DNA of 64,000 nucleotides from Sipunculus nudus (Eukaryota > Annelida > Sipuncula > Golfingiida > Sipunculidae), in NCBI GenBank assembly GCA_026874595.1, contig CM049306.1, positions 36,658,019-36,722,018 of the forward strand, written 5' to 3'. The number at the start of each line of letters is the position of its first letter. Position 1 is the stretch's first letter. The notes below the pieces were generated by a model, which was not told where the DNA came from, did no database searches, and saw only the letters and a program-made list of their open reading frames with translations. Below, piece by piece: positions 39,701-54,700 of the stretch. The position numbers were made by a program, and so were the translations under genes.

Positions 39701-42700
39701 CAGATTTTGATCTAATTTTTGGTATACAATTAAATTTTTATTAATTAAAGTTGTATTACTGAAAAAAAGTCCCTACCTTTAACTCTTTTGGTCTTTAGTG
39801 CACAAATATCTTTCCTGATTTTTTTACAATGTCCATTATGTTTGGGCCCATAACTTTTTTAAATTAAATAACACTGATTTAATTTCTGGCATGTACATAG
39901 AACTATATAGAGGAATGTTTATGGTAAATATGAAGAAAACCAAATGAGTGGTTTTGATATAAGCCAGTCCTGAAGTGTAAAAATAGATTTCTAATAAAAA
40001 AATGAGGTTTTTCCTTAATATCTTGAAGGACGAAGTCCTCTTGACCCAATTTTCGGCATGATAGGAGATTTTGGGGACATCTAACTGTATGCCGAATTTC
40101 AGATTCGTAGGTCCAATGGTGTCGAAATGTGCCAGTCTTACGGACGGACATCTGGACAGACGGACGGATGGACAGCTAGACGGACGGACGACGGACAATG
40201 GCCCACGACTATAGCTCAGATGACTTATAGTCAGCTGAGCTAAAAATGATAGTCAAATATCATTTCAGAGTTAAAAAAAGTATGACAAAACAAATCATCA
40301 TTTACACAGCTGTTACTTGATGAAAATGATGAAGAATAAGAACATTCTTTTTTTTAAATCCGATGCCTCACCATGTGTTTGCCAAGTTTGTCCAGCAGGT
40401 GGGCTGACAGCAGAGCCAGTGTGCCTTTACGACTTCGACCACGATCCTGATCTGTCATGGTGGTTGCACCAAGAGGATCCTCAATCCGATCTCGCTTTAC
40501 CTGCAGATTATGATGGGTTTTAAAATGTGTCAACAGTGTTTCCTTTAAAACTTGATATAAAGAATATAATCACTAACTTCTACAGCCAAAATGTCCCATG
40601 GGTCAGGATGCTCAGCTAATGAGCTGAACTGGGACAAAATGAATTGTGTTTGAAATACAACCTGGACATTAATGACAATTCAATACAAAGTACTTAGTTG
40701 CTAGTTTGAAACTGATCCACTGATAATGTTATGCATGGATAATGAGATACATTTTAACCTAATATATGAAGCATTTCCTGAAAATTAATCTCTTGCAAGA
40801 AATTAAAATCATTAACTTCATATTTCATCAATATTATACTTGCAAGCTATTGACATTTATTATGTGCTGTTTGTTAATAAGAATCAAGAAAGAATGTTTG
40901 ACTATGGGATAAAAAATAAGTTTAGCCACAACTCTCTTACCAGGGTCCTGAAAAGCTGTGGACAATCCAATAAAACACAAAGAGTTACTGGTTGATGACC
41001 ATCTTTTCAAACATAGCAAAAGAATTCTATAAGACACAGACTGGGGTGCGACCTTACCATGTCTTCCTCCACCATAACTGGTAACAGCCTGTCCAGGCAG
41101 CCAAACAGCTGCTGAGCTTTAACAAGGTCCAGAGTCGGTGGATCCTGAAGGGGGCGATAACCAGCAAATGGGTACCTGCCAACAGATAAACCTACCACTG
41201 TATTATGTGTATACATGATACTTATAATATATGCAAAGATAAACACATATACCCTGAAAAGCAGCTAATACAAGAGTCCAGCTTGTACATGGAACTTTAC
41301 TGTATGACAGCCAAGACTGTATTTTTATGTGTATTAGATAACTTTGTGTATAAGACAAGGGCAAATTTTAAGGTCCAAATTTGGTTAAAAATTAATTTTA
41401 AGCAAATATCTATGAGATAGCACCCTCTAAGAATTAGCATGTCAAGAGCTTTCAAAACAAGACTTTGAAACCTTGCTCATATAAAATTAGATTAATTAAA
41501 ATAAAATGTCAGTATTCTGCATAATTTGCATCAGATCATGTCAATCACTCTCTGCATATCAGTATCCACATCCACAAGTGGCTAAAGATTGACAAATGAC
41601 AGCACACAAAACCAAGGCTACTATGATGCTAACATAATCAGGCTTCCTCAATTACTTTCCCCTGTTGATCTTAAACAATCAAAATGAATTTTTCTGGCTT
41701 GTCCAACACAATATCACAGTCACCACATTTTCCCCACAAAATAAAGTGTAAACAACATCAGTTAGGTTTGAATTGATTCTGTTGTGGTGGCATGAAAGGA
41801 AAAAACATGTAATTAGGTTTGTGATGTTGCAGCCATCAGACCTGGTAACATGAAGCTATAGCCACTTCTGTTTTATAAACTACCAGTGATGTACATATCA
41901 TGGACTCACCTGAGAGGAGTAGCACCAAAGTTTCCCTGTAGGTTTTCTCCTGCAGACAGACTCACTGCAGGGAAGTAGGCAATGCCGGGTCCAAGGCGCA
42001 AATTAATGAATGCAACCCCCATATCATTGCCATTCCTATTACAATAAAAATATCTGAAGCATATATTTCCAAACCAAAATCACAGATGTTATAACACATG
42101 ATTATAATTAAGCATTGCTTTTTTCTTCTTTGTGAAGATTTTTTTATGAAGTTTTGACTGCCATGAAATCGCACCATCTAGGCCAGAAACTGCAATTGAA
42201 AAACTGGCAGATCCTGTAACCAAACAAAACATTATTCTACCCCATCACCAATGAAGCTGGTATGTCACACATACTAACGGATAACAGATCACAATACCAC
42301 TGAGAAGCTCTCAATATTTTTAAGTTGAGATAGCTCTTTTATGCCCACTAAAACAATTACAATACCAACCTGGCATAGGTTACTGTCCCTTCATCACAGT
42401 CGATGGCACATGTAATCACATCACCAGTTAACCAAGGCTGAAATAATACACAACAGTGTTATAGAAAGCATATATACTGGATGATTCACTGCAAAATGTT
42501 ACATACTTATTTGTCATATATGAAGAGAATGAAAATCCTGTCAGATCTTGTGAGTGAAATGAACCAATGATTATTGATATTTTCCTGTTAATCAGGGGAA
42601 AATGTAAACATATACATGATATCTTTTTATTATGTAACAGGAAGTTTGGCTCACCTGAGAAGTATAAGATAGTGAAAAGTGAGGAAGCAGTCTTGCCTAC

Positions 42701-45700
42701 TCTCATACATGGAGACGTAAAAGAAATTGTAATGAAAATATACTGTGGTTGGCTTCACATTTGCAAGGTTAGAATTTCATGATTTTCACTTTTTCACTGT
42801 TTCGCAGGAGCTCATTTTTCACTCAAATATATCACTATTTATAATCTCACTAAATCATATACTATACATTATATCCATTATCATATGAATTGTTTGTAAT
42901 AATAAATAATATGTGATCAAAACCTATGAGTAGAAAGTAATTTCCATTACTAGATAATCTGAAAGAAATACTATTATTTGTAATGGCAATTTTTATTTAC
43001 GGGTTACATACATCTTTTATTATTTGTAATTTCAATTTTATGCCGTTCAAGTTGCCTTCATCAATGGGGCCTCTTGTTCAAGAAAGTGTTATTTCTGCGA
43101 TAATTTCCCTTTTACAAGTGTCACGAAAAAGGAACCATTGTGAACAAAATGACAGTCATAGTAAATGTATGCACAGAAAAAATTTCAGGTAACCTACGCT
43201 GATGTACAGCAGCAGATGCAGTGTTAAGTGTATGAGATAATACGCTGATTGCTCTTTGGACAGTATGTTTATGACTGCCTATTTTTCCCCTCAATCCTAT
43301 GACATTACATTAAGAAATGTTCAAAAAGAAACGATATGTTGGCAGGACAGGTAATTTGCTTGTATTACAAATGTAAAAGACAAATAACACAGAAACATTG
43401 GCTATGCAACAGGCTAAGTATTTACCTAATTAAGGTGAGTACAATTCCCATAAATTTCATTCACTCTTACCCATACATATCTCGAGATGATTCAGACTCT
43501 GAAGAAGATGATGACAAACAGTATGGGTATATAGAATATGAAAGAACAACCGGGCTTACCTCTCCGTATTTCACAGTATCTTTGTTCCACTTGCGTACCC
43601 TGTTACCATCGTAGGCATAAGAATCTTGGGTGTCACCTACACCCTCCTGTAAGCAAAGTGAAACATAGGGTAGTGGGTAAAAAGTGAGGGGTCCACAGTC
43701 TGATTTTAATGACACTATTTGCTCCCCATCTCTGTCAATCTTGCTGAAAAATGTCAAATGCTGTCAAGGTGTTGATGATTGCCACAATTCATTTTTCAAT
43801 ACAATCATGTTCAATCACTTTCCATCTGTATCAACTGAATATGTATCGATTACCATTCTTTTGCCTCCAAATCCATGTTCTGTTCACAATACATCAGTAT
43901 TCATTCCTGTTTCGATCTACATCAATGAAACAACCTTGTGAGGTATTCAAAACAATGCAGTGTGAACACACATTGACCTATCCATGAACTCAATGTGACC
44001 ATTACCGCATATTCATTCAATGTATAATCATAAGCATTAGACTAAAGAGCAAACAGTCAGGTGAATGTAAGCATTGGAAAGCGTCAATCATCTGACAACA
44101 AAATTTGCATAATTTGGCAGAGCTCTGCCAAAAAGAACATGTGTAGTCTGTACCAGTTCTCATGTCGGCATGTTTTCCTGGATATTTTTTTTATACAAAG
44201 GAGAGAGTATAAGAAATTCTAGGCCATAGGTTGCAGGCACTACCGAGTGAATAATAAAGTCCTACCTGAGGTTGTATGAGACAAATAATCCAAAATATTA
44301 CAAGACAGTTCACAATGACTGCCATATATTCAACAATGGAGGACAGCGATACCAGTTGATGATGTCAACTATTTTATTCCAGAACAAAATACATCAGCAA
44401 CCTTTGTGACATCATTATTATGTTGTAAACAGCTTTCACAACCATGGGCATGGAAGACCTTCCGTGTAGGAGCGTTTCAGGGGGTCATTACTCATTAGGT
44501 TAAATGGGTGGAGCATTTTGGCTGTGGTGGATAGGTCAATTGAAATCCTGTTGAATACCTTTTCCATAATGAATATGTAGACAGAATAAGAAGAATAATT
44601 GTGTGCATATGCTATAACTGCAAACAAGTAATGGAATACCTTGTCAAATATAGTACTGAATACTCTTTTTTGGTGCAATTTGGACATGAAGTGCTAAATT
44701 ACCATATGCTGAATTTGGTACTGGAAAATCCATACTCCATATGCCTTTATTGTGAATACAGTTTTAATGATTTAATGTTGTGAAACACACATAAAACAGA
44801 CTGATTTAGCCATTATCTTAATGCAGGAAAAATGTTTTTTTCCTCATGTTGATATTTGCACCATTGAATCTTTCCAAGGCTGAAATAAGATTGTTGCACA
44901 ATTGTTGGATTTTATAAACAACAGTATTAAAAACCAACAAACCTCCTGAGAAAATTTGCAGGATATAGTACACCAGCCAACCTGCATCACGCCCTTTGAC
45001 CCCAACATGACCTCATACTGCCATTTTCCTAGAAAAAGGATGTAAAGAATAGATTTTTAAGTTATTCATGGCAATGCTAATAAGAAAACATTTCTTTTCT
45101 TGATAAGAAAACAGTGTGAGAATGTTTCATAATGATATATCTAATTATAAAATATATTTTTGCATAATAATACTGCAGTCTATATAGTCCGATTGAAACT
45201 GGCAATGTATTAATAATTGTAAGATTGATTGCAAATGGCAAGCTGTAATGAAATAAGGAGGTAAAGCCTGATTCACAAAAGTCTAACCCAAAACACTTTT
45301 GTTCACAAGTTCAATTATGATTGAGTGATTTAGAATCCAGGGGAAATTATTCTTAGGTTCAAACAGCTTTATTTAAAGAACATGCTTGATGACTCACCTT
45401 TATAAAAACAGCAGTTTGCTCTAATTGTGCTGAAGTTGCTATGACTTGTAACCTATGAAAAAGTACAAAACCAAATAATGGTAAAAAAAAAATATAAACA
45501 CATTAAATGGAAATGAAATAAAAGTTACTTCTGTGTACTTGCATTTATTATGGCTGATACTTCCATGAGGCTGTAAGGATACAGTGATGACCAAATATTG
45601 TCATACTATGCCAAATATTGTTTTGATATTGTTAGGTGGCCCTGCATATATATAGGTTAGACATTTAATATTTCTATTTTCTAAGAACGATTAAAGACAT

Positions 45701-48700
45701 ACCAGAAAGATGAAATTCATTATCTAATGGAAAATGAGTAATGGGTCTGATGGCTAATTGTTCTGAAATTAATTTTATTTCTAAAGTTAGGATATAACTG
45801 AAACAGGGTTCAATGAGAATTTTTTTGTTCAGAGAACAAGACACCATATTGGCTGCGAGTCTGTCCTTTAATACACCTAAATTGTATTGTGTGTATTGTA
45901 TTTTGTGGGAAGTGCTGCCGTACATATTTTTTCTTGAGAAAGTGTGTCACTATAGCCCTTTTCTTCCATATAGAAAGTACTGATCAGTAAGCTTGATTTG
46001 TTTGCTGATGGTTCCAGTGTTATGAGTGTTTGACATTACTCACTCCCAGCTAATCTGATTCAATCAACATTATTCCCAAGTTCCTTTTTTCCAGTTTTTT
46101 TTTAGTGGAGGACTGACTGACTGAAAGTGAAGTCTGCGCTCCAGCAAGTCACAGGTCTCCGGAAAATCTGGCTCCCTCAGCAACAAACAAAGTTTGACAG
46201 ATTGAGTTGGTATACAGTCAGATATTTAAGGCAAAAATGGAAGATACTGATGAGTTGAAGATCACAGTGGGAGAGGTTGAGAAAGCCAGGGTACCCAGAG
46301 AGAACCACTGACCTTGGATGTGCTATTACAACCCATTCTCATCACAGCACCTGGGATCTAACCCTGGTTACCAGCAGAGAAGGCCGAGTGTTTTACTGCT
46401 CAGCTGTCCACTTTCAGTGGAGGTAACCACCTCCATTTTTCAGGCCAAAGGCCATTGTTATCTAAACCTAAGTAGGTATATCTGCAGTATTCCATTTGAG
46501 TGTGGGACTTTGTGACAGGGTGGTAGGACAGGTTTTCTCTTATTTATATGCTGGTGCTAACCAGGCCCAGTGACCAAAGCACTTTCACATCCCAGGTGTG
46601 TAGTCACCCTTGCTCAGTCATAACATTCAGGGCCTCCGCAAAGGTGCACCCATTCGTGAGTGATACTAGACCATGGGCAAGACCTTCCTATTCAGCGCTC
46701 ACCCAGGATAAGGGCCACATTAGAAAAATCTCAACTGAGATTCAAACACATGATCTGCCAGCTGTGAGTCATATGCTTGATCCCTACTATTCCCTAGACC
46801 ACCTTTACAAAAACAGTAGGTCAGTGTATTTGTACTAAAAGTTGCTACAAATTGTAACATGTTAAATAGTTTCAATATATTTCATAAATAATGGTAAAGA
46901 TTTCCATATAAACACATTAAGTGGAGGTGATGATAAAGAAATGACTGTTAGATTTGATTAGATTGATTTGTTTGATGATGGTTCCTGTGTTTTGAGTATA
47001 TGACTGTACTCACTCCCAGTTTATCTGATTCAATCAGCATCGTTCCCGAGTTCCCTTGCACATCAAAGCAGACCTGAGCAGGTCCGATTTTACCTTCCAT
47101 TACAGGTTCCTTGGGAATACCTGGAAAAAAAACAGCAGTATATATGTCAGATGCTAATTTTCATAAATGACAACAACTGAAGTTTTCATAAAAGAATACT
47201 TTTGTGTGTATTTGCTAGATATACAGATAACTACTGGCAAAAATCCCATCAAATATGCTATATAACCTGATTGGTTATCATAAGAGAAGTAATGTTGCAA
47301 GACTGATATTAAAACATAAATCTTAAATTTTCAGCAATCCTGTGTTTAAACAATTCGCTGAAATAATTCTAGATTTAGTGTAAACTTCAATGATTGAACC
47401 AGTTTAGGTCCGAAAATTTTTACACAATGACCTATTTTTTTGATTGTTACAAACTGTGTTTAAATTACCAAATATTAAATACAATACCACATCTATGATG
47501 ATGATGGAATAGGTCATCATCAATGAGGTCTCTCCCCATGACAGGTGTAATTAAATATGCAATAAAACAATGTGTAGTCCTGAATTAACTGATATTTTAA
47601 TGGTTTTCTTGCACACAGCCTCTCATCTAGTGTAATACAGTGAAATTCCAAGCTGAGGACACCCTTGTAGGTGGTCAGTGGACCCCCTGTACAATTGACA
47701 ATGTTTGGGGATGACAAAATGCTATTACTAAAATAACCCCATTGGAGCAGAAATCCTGCTATTCCAAGGAAAATGGACACTTTTTGTCTATATGCAGTGC
47801 CTGGACATTTGGATGCAACAGAACCACTGGGACTCAGACCCTTTGAGGCTTAACACACTGAAATAACTAGAATACGGGTAGTATACAAGCGACTACGTGT
47901 ATCCGCCAAAATCAGAGAAGGACAGGTGAAGTGGGGCATGGATTGAGTGGCAAGGGGAAATAGAGTTACATGTGTTACATATTAGAATGGATCTCTGCCA
48001 CATAAACATGATTGTAGGTGGCGCCACCTGTTATTTGAACGAGAAACTATCCAAGATGTATACACATGCAGAATTTCATGTGGAAAAGTCAATCCACTGC
48101 AGAGATATGAGTGATTTTATCCCACAGCAGACAAACAGATGGACGCTGTGCAAAAATGGCTGCAGGTGGTGCCATCATTTTTGTGTATGTTATAAAGCTA
48201 TCCAAGGGCTACATTTGTGGAAATTTTTTTCCTGATTGGTCAAACGAGTCCGGAGATATAAGCATGAATTTCTACAGCGTGAACGTGAATGTAGGTGGCG
48301 CCACCTGTCATACAATCAAGAAAGCTATGCGGGATTTATACGCATTTTTTGTGTATGTTGTAAAGCTATCCCAGGGCTACATTTGTGTAATAATTTTTTC
48401 CTGATCGGTCAAACGGTCCCAGAGATATGTGGGTTTATGTGTGGAAACAGACGCACAAACGGACGCTGGGCAGAGAGGAAAGGTCACTTGGTTAGGCACC
48501 AGTTCACATGTGACCTGATAATTTGTGTTAGTTTCGGAAAAATCCGTCCAGTAGTCTCAGAGGAGTTCCCCGGAAACGAACGCGGCAACGGCGGAACCCG
48601 GTCAAAAACATAGTATCCACAAAACTTCGTTTTGGCGGATACAATGAACAAACTGTCCTGTTGCAACACTGTCCCCTAAAGAGGGACTTCACTGTACATT

Positions 48701-51700
48701 AAATGCATTTATTATAAAATATACTTGACCTGACCTGAGGGACTGTGCTTGGGAGAATCTCCATGTAAACTGTCCAAGGAAGCAGCCAAGTTTCCAAAAT
48801 CAATACTCTTGCTGTTAATATAAAAATATTTAAACAAATTAGCAGTCATGGTACTTCAGCTGATCAGTAAAATCTGTTAAACTATGGACAAATTGCAGCT
48901 AAGAGAAACTTCACAATAGTTAACAATAATTTACTAGAATATCAGCAGAAGCTGACAAAAGCCCTCAGCCAAAAGAACAGTGTTTAGAGGTGGTAACAGT
49001 AAAAAGTACTAAATATCTGTTCTCACATGGATGTATATCTGTACATGTCTGAGTTATAAATTTAAAATGGAGAGGTATGTACCATGATTCATAACAATCC
49101 ACTAAATGCTTCCTGAAAAATAAGCTTCTAAGTTTTATTCTATTATAAGCTCTGTGACCTTGAAAAGTAGGTCAAGGTCACCCATCTTCGAACTTGACTG
49201 AGATTTTGTCGATAAACATCTTCACCAAAGAAGTAAAATTCCTATTGTGAATACTTTTAAAGATATTCCGCTCACAAGGCCAAAATTGAAAAATCCAAGA
49301 AAAATTCATTAAAAATCAGAAATTGCAGGTGGTGCCCCCAAACTTTTGCAGTAGTTACAGACTATCAGTCCCTACAATCATAGTAAGTATTGTGAGAATC
49401 CAGCCAATGGTTCCAGAGAAATAAGCTTCGAGATTTTTTTCTATAATTAGCTCCAAAACGTAGAAAAATAGATCATGGTCACCCAGCTTCGAACTTGAAT
49501 GAGATTTTGTCAATATCCATCTTCACCAAAAAAATTCCTATGATGAATTCTTTTAGAGATATCCTGCTCACAAGCCCAAAGTTGAAAAATCCAAGAAAAA
49601 TTCATTAAAAATCAGAAATTGTAAGTGGCGCCACCAAACTTGTGTAGCAGGTACAGACTATCAGTCCCAATAATCATAGTAAGTTTTGTGAAAATCCACC
49701 AAATGGTTCCTGAGTAATAAGCATCTAAGTGTTTTTCTATAATCAGCTCTAAAATGTAGAAAAATAGGTCAAGGTCATCCATCTTCGAACTTGACCAAGA
49801 TTTTGTCGATATACATCTTTACCGAGGAAATGAAATTCTGACGGCGAATCCTTTTCAAGATATCCCTCTCACAAGGTAAAAGTTAACGGACGCCGGACGG
49901 ACGGACGGACGGACAGCTTGGGTGACGACAATAGCCCATCAGCCTAAGGGCTGAGGGCTAAAAAAGTAACAAATGCAGCACAAACTGATTTAACTGAAAG
50001 AAACTTTTTTTTTTAAACACTTTATTAATCAAATAAAGTACATGTACAACGACGAATATCAGTTTACAATTTCAACAATATATAACAATACGCGATCCAT
50101 TTACATACAACAACAAAAAAAAACAAGGGACCCATGGGTCACGGCGCTCAGCTGATCCTGATTGGACTATAAATGTGATACTATATTGAGTAGATAAAGC
50201 TTAGAATATCATGGTCATGTTGGGTTTTATTAAGGAATATAATGTAATATGTGAGTAAATGATATATGAAATAACCTGACTGATGGATTAATATGGAGTA
50301 AAATATAGTGGTTTATTTTTTGTTTATTTGGGAGGGGTCAAAAAAAGCAATTTATTTGAGCAAATATGAATGCAATGACAGTATGCTAAGCAGTGGTATA
50401 ATGATGATAAGGCTATTTGTTGAAGGATCTATAGTGTATGGAAAACTGCAAGAGTTCAATTTGACAGATAAAAGGTTATGATTAACTATACTGATGAGGG
50501 GATTTATGAATTTGTGACTGTATGACATAATATCTTGACAAGATCGGTCTTGACAAGGTGCATTATTTTGATGCCCCTCACGTCTACATTTTACACAATA
50601 TTGACATAATTTCTGGCATGTACATAGGTACCTATGGACAAATGGTCAACAGTACTGAACCACCTGGAAGGTTAAAATCTTAAAAATATGATGAAATGTA
50701 GATAATGTTTGAGAGGAAGAGGTAATCTGGGCCATGGTTGGTTTATATGATTGAAGAAAATGTTGCAAATAATATTTGAGACCTGACCATGCCTTTCCAT
50801 TGGTTACCTTTTTGATAAGCTGTTGACAGTTCAACATTTTACACATTTGTCTGATGAGATCCAATTTATTTGGTAAACCTTTTTTATCAATTTTATGATA
50901 TGTATACAGTTGCCATAACGTCCTCATTCCACAGGTGCAATGACTTGATGGGGGGGGGGGGGAGGGGTGTTGTGCTATGATTAGAGTTACAATGCCTCTG
51001 TCTCTCTGTAGATATTTTCTTTAATTATTAAATTTTATGCTATAGCCATAGAACTATTGTTCACAGTGCCAAGGAGCAAAGCCTCAATGGGATGAAGAAG
51101 GGGATGGTGAGAGTTACAATACCCTTGCATATACATACAGGATATGAAATTTAATTCAACAGTGCTTATAAAAAAAAGTTTATTCATGAACATTAAATAT
51201 TTAAACCAGAAAGAAAGATGGAGAAACAAAGCAAATAATTTTTTTCCCCATTCTACTGAGCCAAGAAAAAATTAACAATATTTGCATTTATTCCTTTTTT
51301 TCATTACATAATTTTAATCCAAGTTTCTGAATGTTACTATAAATTTACAGTATAACATACATGTGATTGTGAATATTTCAGTTGATTCACATTTCTAAAT
51401 TGCATCAACATTTATAGCTAATGTATCTAGTTTATAGTACCTGTCAACAGAATGGGATGGAGGGAGCAAGGGAGGCAATTAGGGGGAGAGAGAGAGAAAG
51501 AGAGAAAGAGAAGAAAGAAAGATGGAGAAAGAAAGAGAAAAAGCAGAGGAGAGAAAGAGAGAGAAAGAGAGACCTAGACTGCCAGAGAGAGAGAAAAAGA
51601 GAGGCTCTCTGGTAATTACTGCCTGACCCAGACACTCACAGTGGCAGTAGGTCAGACCTGAAGGTGTTATGTAACTGCCCAGTACACTGGATTTATACTG

Positions 51701-54700
51701 ATCTGATGCAAACAATGAAGACATGGTACCTGGAAACTTGAATAAAATCTACAGTTTTTTATCAACTGGTTTCAAATTTCAGATTTTAACAGATGAAATG
51801 TTAATGTGTACATGCTGTGAAAATTATATACACAGCACTAACAGGAAAAATTTGAATATTTATATTTTTTTTAAATGGTATCAGGAAAAAAAGAAAAGTA
51901 TTCTCAGCTATAAAACTAATACATGTGTTAAAATTAATCCAAGGATCAAAACACCCAATATATCATACCAGGAGCAAACTGGAGTTGGGAATGTTTAATT
52001 TTATGAACTGAAATAAAGGACCAGCCATATAAATTTTGATTATTTAGCCAGTCTCATGTAACAACTGATACAACTATGAGTTATAAGTCAAACAAATTAA
52101 AATCTTTAATGAACACTTGTCTGAGTAATATTTTAAATTTTTGACATATTTATTTATTATTTTAATTTTGTAAACCAACAAGTTAAAGACCTGGAAAAGA
52201 CCTGGAAATTTAGATTAATTTAATATAAACAACTGCATCCTTTTCTATCATTATCTTGCTTCATATAATCCCTAATAGTAAACAACAATTAATTTTAATT
52301 ATTTATTTTTCATTTTTATGGTTGAAATGAAAAATACCCAATGGTGACTGCATGGTGTTATTTGAAATACAATTTTGGCTATCCATGGAAGATCCATAAA
52401 TGATCAGTAATTGCAAGGTAATCCCCTGTAACTCATTAACTATAAATTCCTTTTCCATTTATTTTTTTAAGTTCTTATCATAAACCAAATATTTAAAAAA
52501 AAGTTTATTGTTATGTTTATGGCCTAAACAAATACTAGTGGAGGGGGTTGGACAGTTAGATCCAGTTGAAGCCACCCAAGAGCTGGCTGGCTGCAGAGTG
52601 CCTCGCTTCAAGCATGCATAATTGGCCTGAAAGGTCAATGTGGGGACATAAAAGAGGGGCTTCAGTACAGCCAAGGTGTGATATGGTCTCATAAAAACTT
52701 TCATAAAAGCTAGTTTTTGACCAATTCCTTTTATAACTTCAGAATTTAGAAGCTTAAATCCTTACCAGTGCAAGATATGAAAATTAAATCAACAGTGCTT
52801 ACAGGGAAAAAAACATGCCAAAGTTGGGCAAAATTTAAGGTACTGATTTTATATTTATGCTAATAACTTATAAAATTTGAAAAATTCAGAACTAATTTTG
52901 GGAAAACAATTGAATCTTGATTAAATAATGTTATATCCCTGGCAAAAAATGTCTACCTTCAGCAATTTTCATGTTAAGAGAGTAAATATATTTCTTGATT
53001 TTTTACAAAGTGCATTATGGTTGAGCCTAGAACTTAAAACAATTACACGATACTGACATCATTTCTGGCATATGCATAGCGAATGTATAGAAAAATATGT
53101 ATATTATATATTATCAAAGTCAGATCAGTGGTTTTGATATTAGGCAATCTTAAAGTGTAACAATGGGGTTTTAATGGAAAATGAAGTTTTTTCTTAATAT
53201 CTCGAAGGAATGCAGTCCTAGTGACCAAACTTTTAGTATGGTAGAGGGTTTGGGGGACATCTAACTGTATGCAAAATTTAAGGAACTTAGAGCTGAAGCT
53301 GGGGAGCTGAGCTCTAGTAAACTGCATAACACTAGCTTGGTGTAAACAATATATGACATGGTGCTTTAAAACTTGAATAAAATCTACAGTTTTTGATCAA
53401 CTGGTTTCAAATTTTTTGTTTTAACAGTTGAAATGGTAACAAAAACATGCTTTGAAAATTAAATCCACAGCAGTTACAGGAAAAAAACGTGCCATGGTCA
53501 AACTTGGGCAAAATTTAAGGTACCAATTTTATATTTTTGCCAATATTTAAAAAAATTTAACAGATTTTGATCTAATTTTTTGGTATACAATTCAATTTTG
53601 ATTATTTAAAGTAGTATTACTGAAAAAAAAATTCCTACCTTTAACACTTTTGGTCTTAAGTGACAAAATATCTTTCCTCAATTTTTTACAAAGTCCATTA
53701 TATTTGGGCCCATAACTTTTTTAAATTAAATAATACTGACTTAATTTCTGGCATATACATAGGAACCATATAGAGGAATATTTATGGTAAAAATGAAGAA
53801 AACCAGATGAGTGGTTTTGATATTAGGCAGTCCTGAAGTGTGAAAATAGATTTCTAATAAAAAATAGAGGTTTTTCCTTAATATCTCGAAGGAACAAAGT
53901 CATATTGACCCAATTTTTGGCATGGTAGGAGATTTTGGGGACATCTAACTGTATGCCGAATTTCAGATTCGTAGGTCGAACGGTGTCGAAACGTGCCAGT
54001 CTTACGGACGGACATCCAGACGGACGGACGGACGGACAGACAGACAGACGGACGACGGACAATGGACCACGACTATAGCTCAGATGACTTATAGTCAGCT
54101 GAGCTAAAAAACATACAACTGACATACATAAGGACCAAAGGAACCTACATACACCGAAACAAAACAAGACAAAGCAGGTATATCACATGCGCATTTTTTA
54201 AATTTAAAGTTAACTGTTTTATTTCTTTGTAAGCCTGTTCCTATTATAATAACTTGAGTAGAATTTATATAGTATATTTATTCCATTTATTTAATTGATA
54301 AATATATTTTAATGAATCTAATAAACACTTCACCTCCCCCCAGTCGATATTAAGCATTGTTTAAGTTGGTAATTGGTTTCCAGAGATTTTCATGATATTT
54401 AAGTTTTCCTCTGGAAAGTGCCACCTTTTTTTCAATGTCATAGTAATATTTTATAAAATGTCTGGCACCATTAAATGACAACACCTCTCTTTTACACTTT
54501 TTCACATATATGTAATATTTTACAAAGAGTATAATTTTGACCAGTAATCTATTTAAGCTTACATTCAGAATTATTATTTTAATTGAGAAAATGTTTGGAA
54601 TACCAAAGGTTGTAAGCCAGTCATATATTTTTTTCCAAAGTTCCTTGGTATAATCACATTCATAAAATATATGTGTGATGGTTTCTTTCTTACTGTTACA

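Larger units (their letters stand above)
40501..46239. other. Introns between w10 and the second SINE
   Basis: An isolated decayed left end of the CCCATGGG family lies at 40590-40620. Otherwise only exons w9 to w4 were recognised. Confidence 0.6.

Noticed and set aside
40317-40523. Plus-strand frame of 68 codons with several cysteines
   Set aside because: It lies on the opposite strand over RNF123 exon w10, which has splice sites and homology.
48000-48640. Plus-strand frames with repeated CCKAI..LHLC segments
   Set aside because: They follow the tandem units of the family 3 repeat and have stops between units; no known protein family.
50646-50927. Minus-strand frame containing YTYHKIDKK and [10 protein letters not shown], repeated near 57160-57440
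   Set aside because: It might be a decayed LINE segment, but no diagnostic motif is visible and it lies within copies of a non-coding repeat family.
51444-51724. Serine/leucine/phenylalanine-rich and arginine/glutamate/lysine-rich frames
   Set aside because: They are translations of the GA-rich purine tract.
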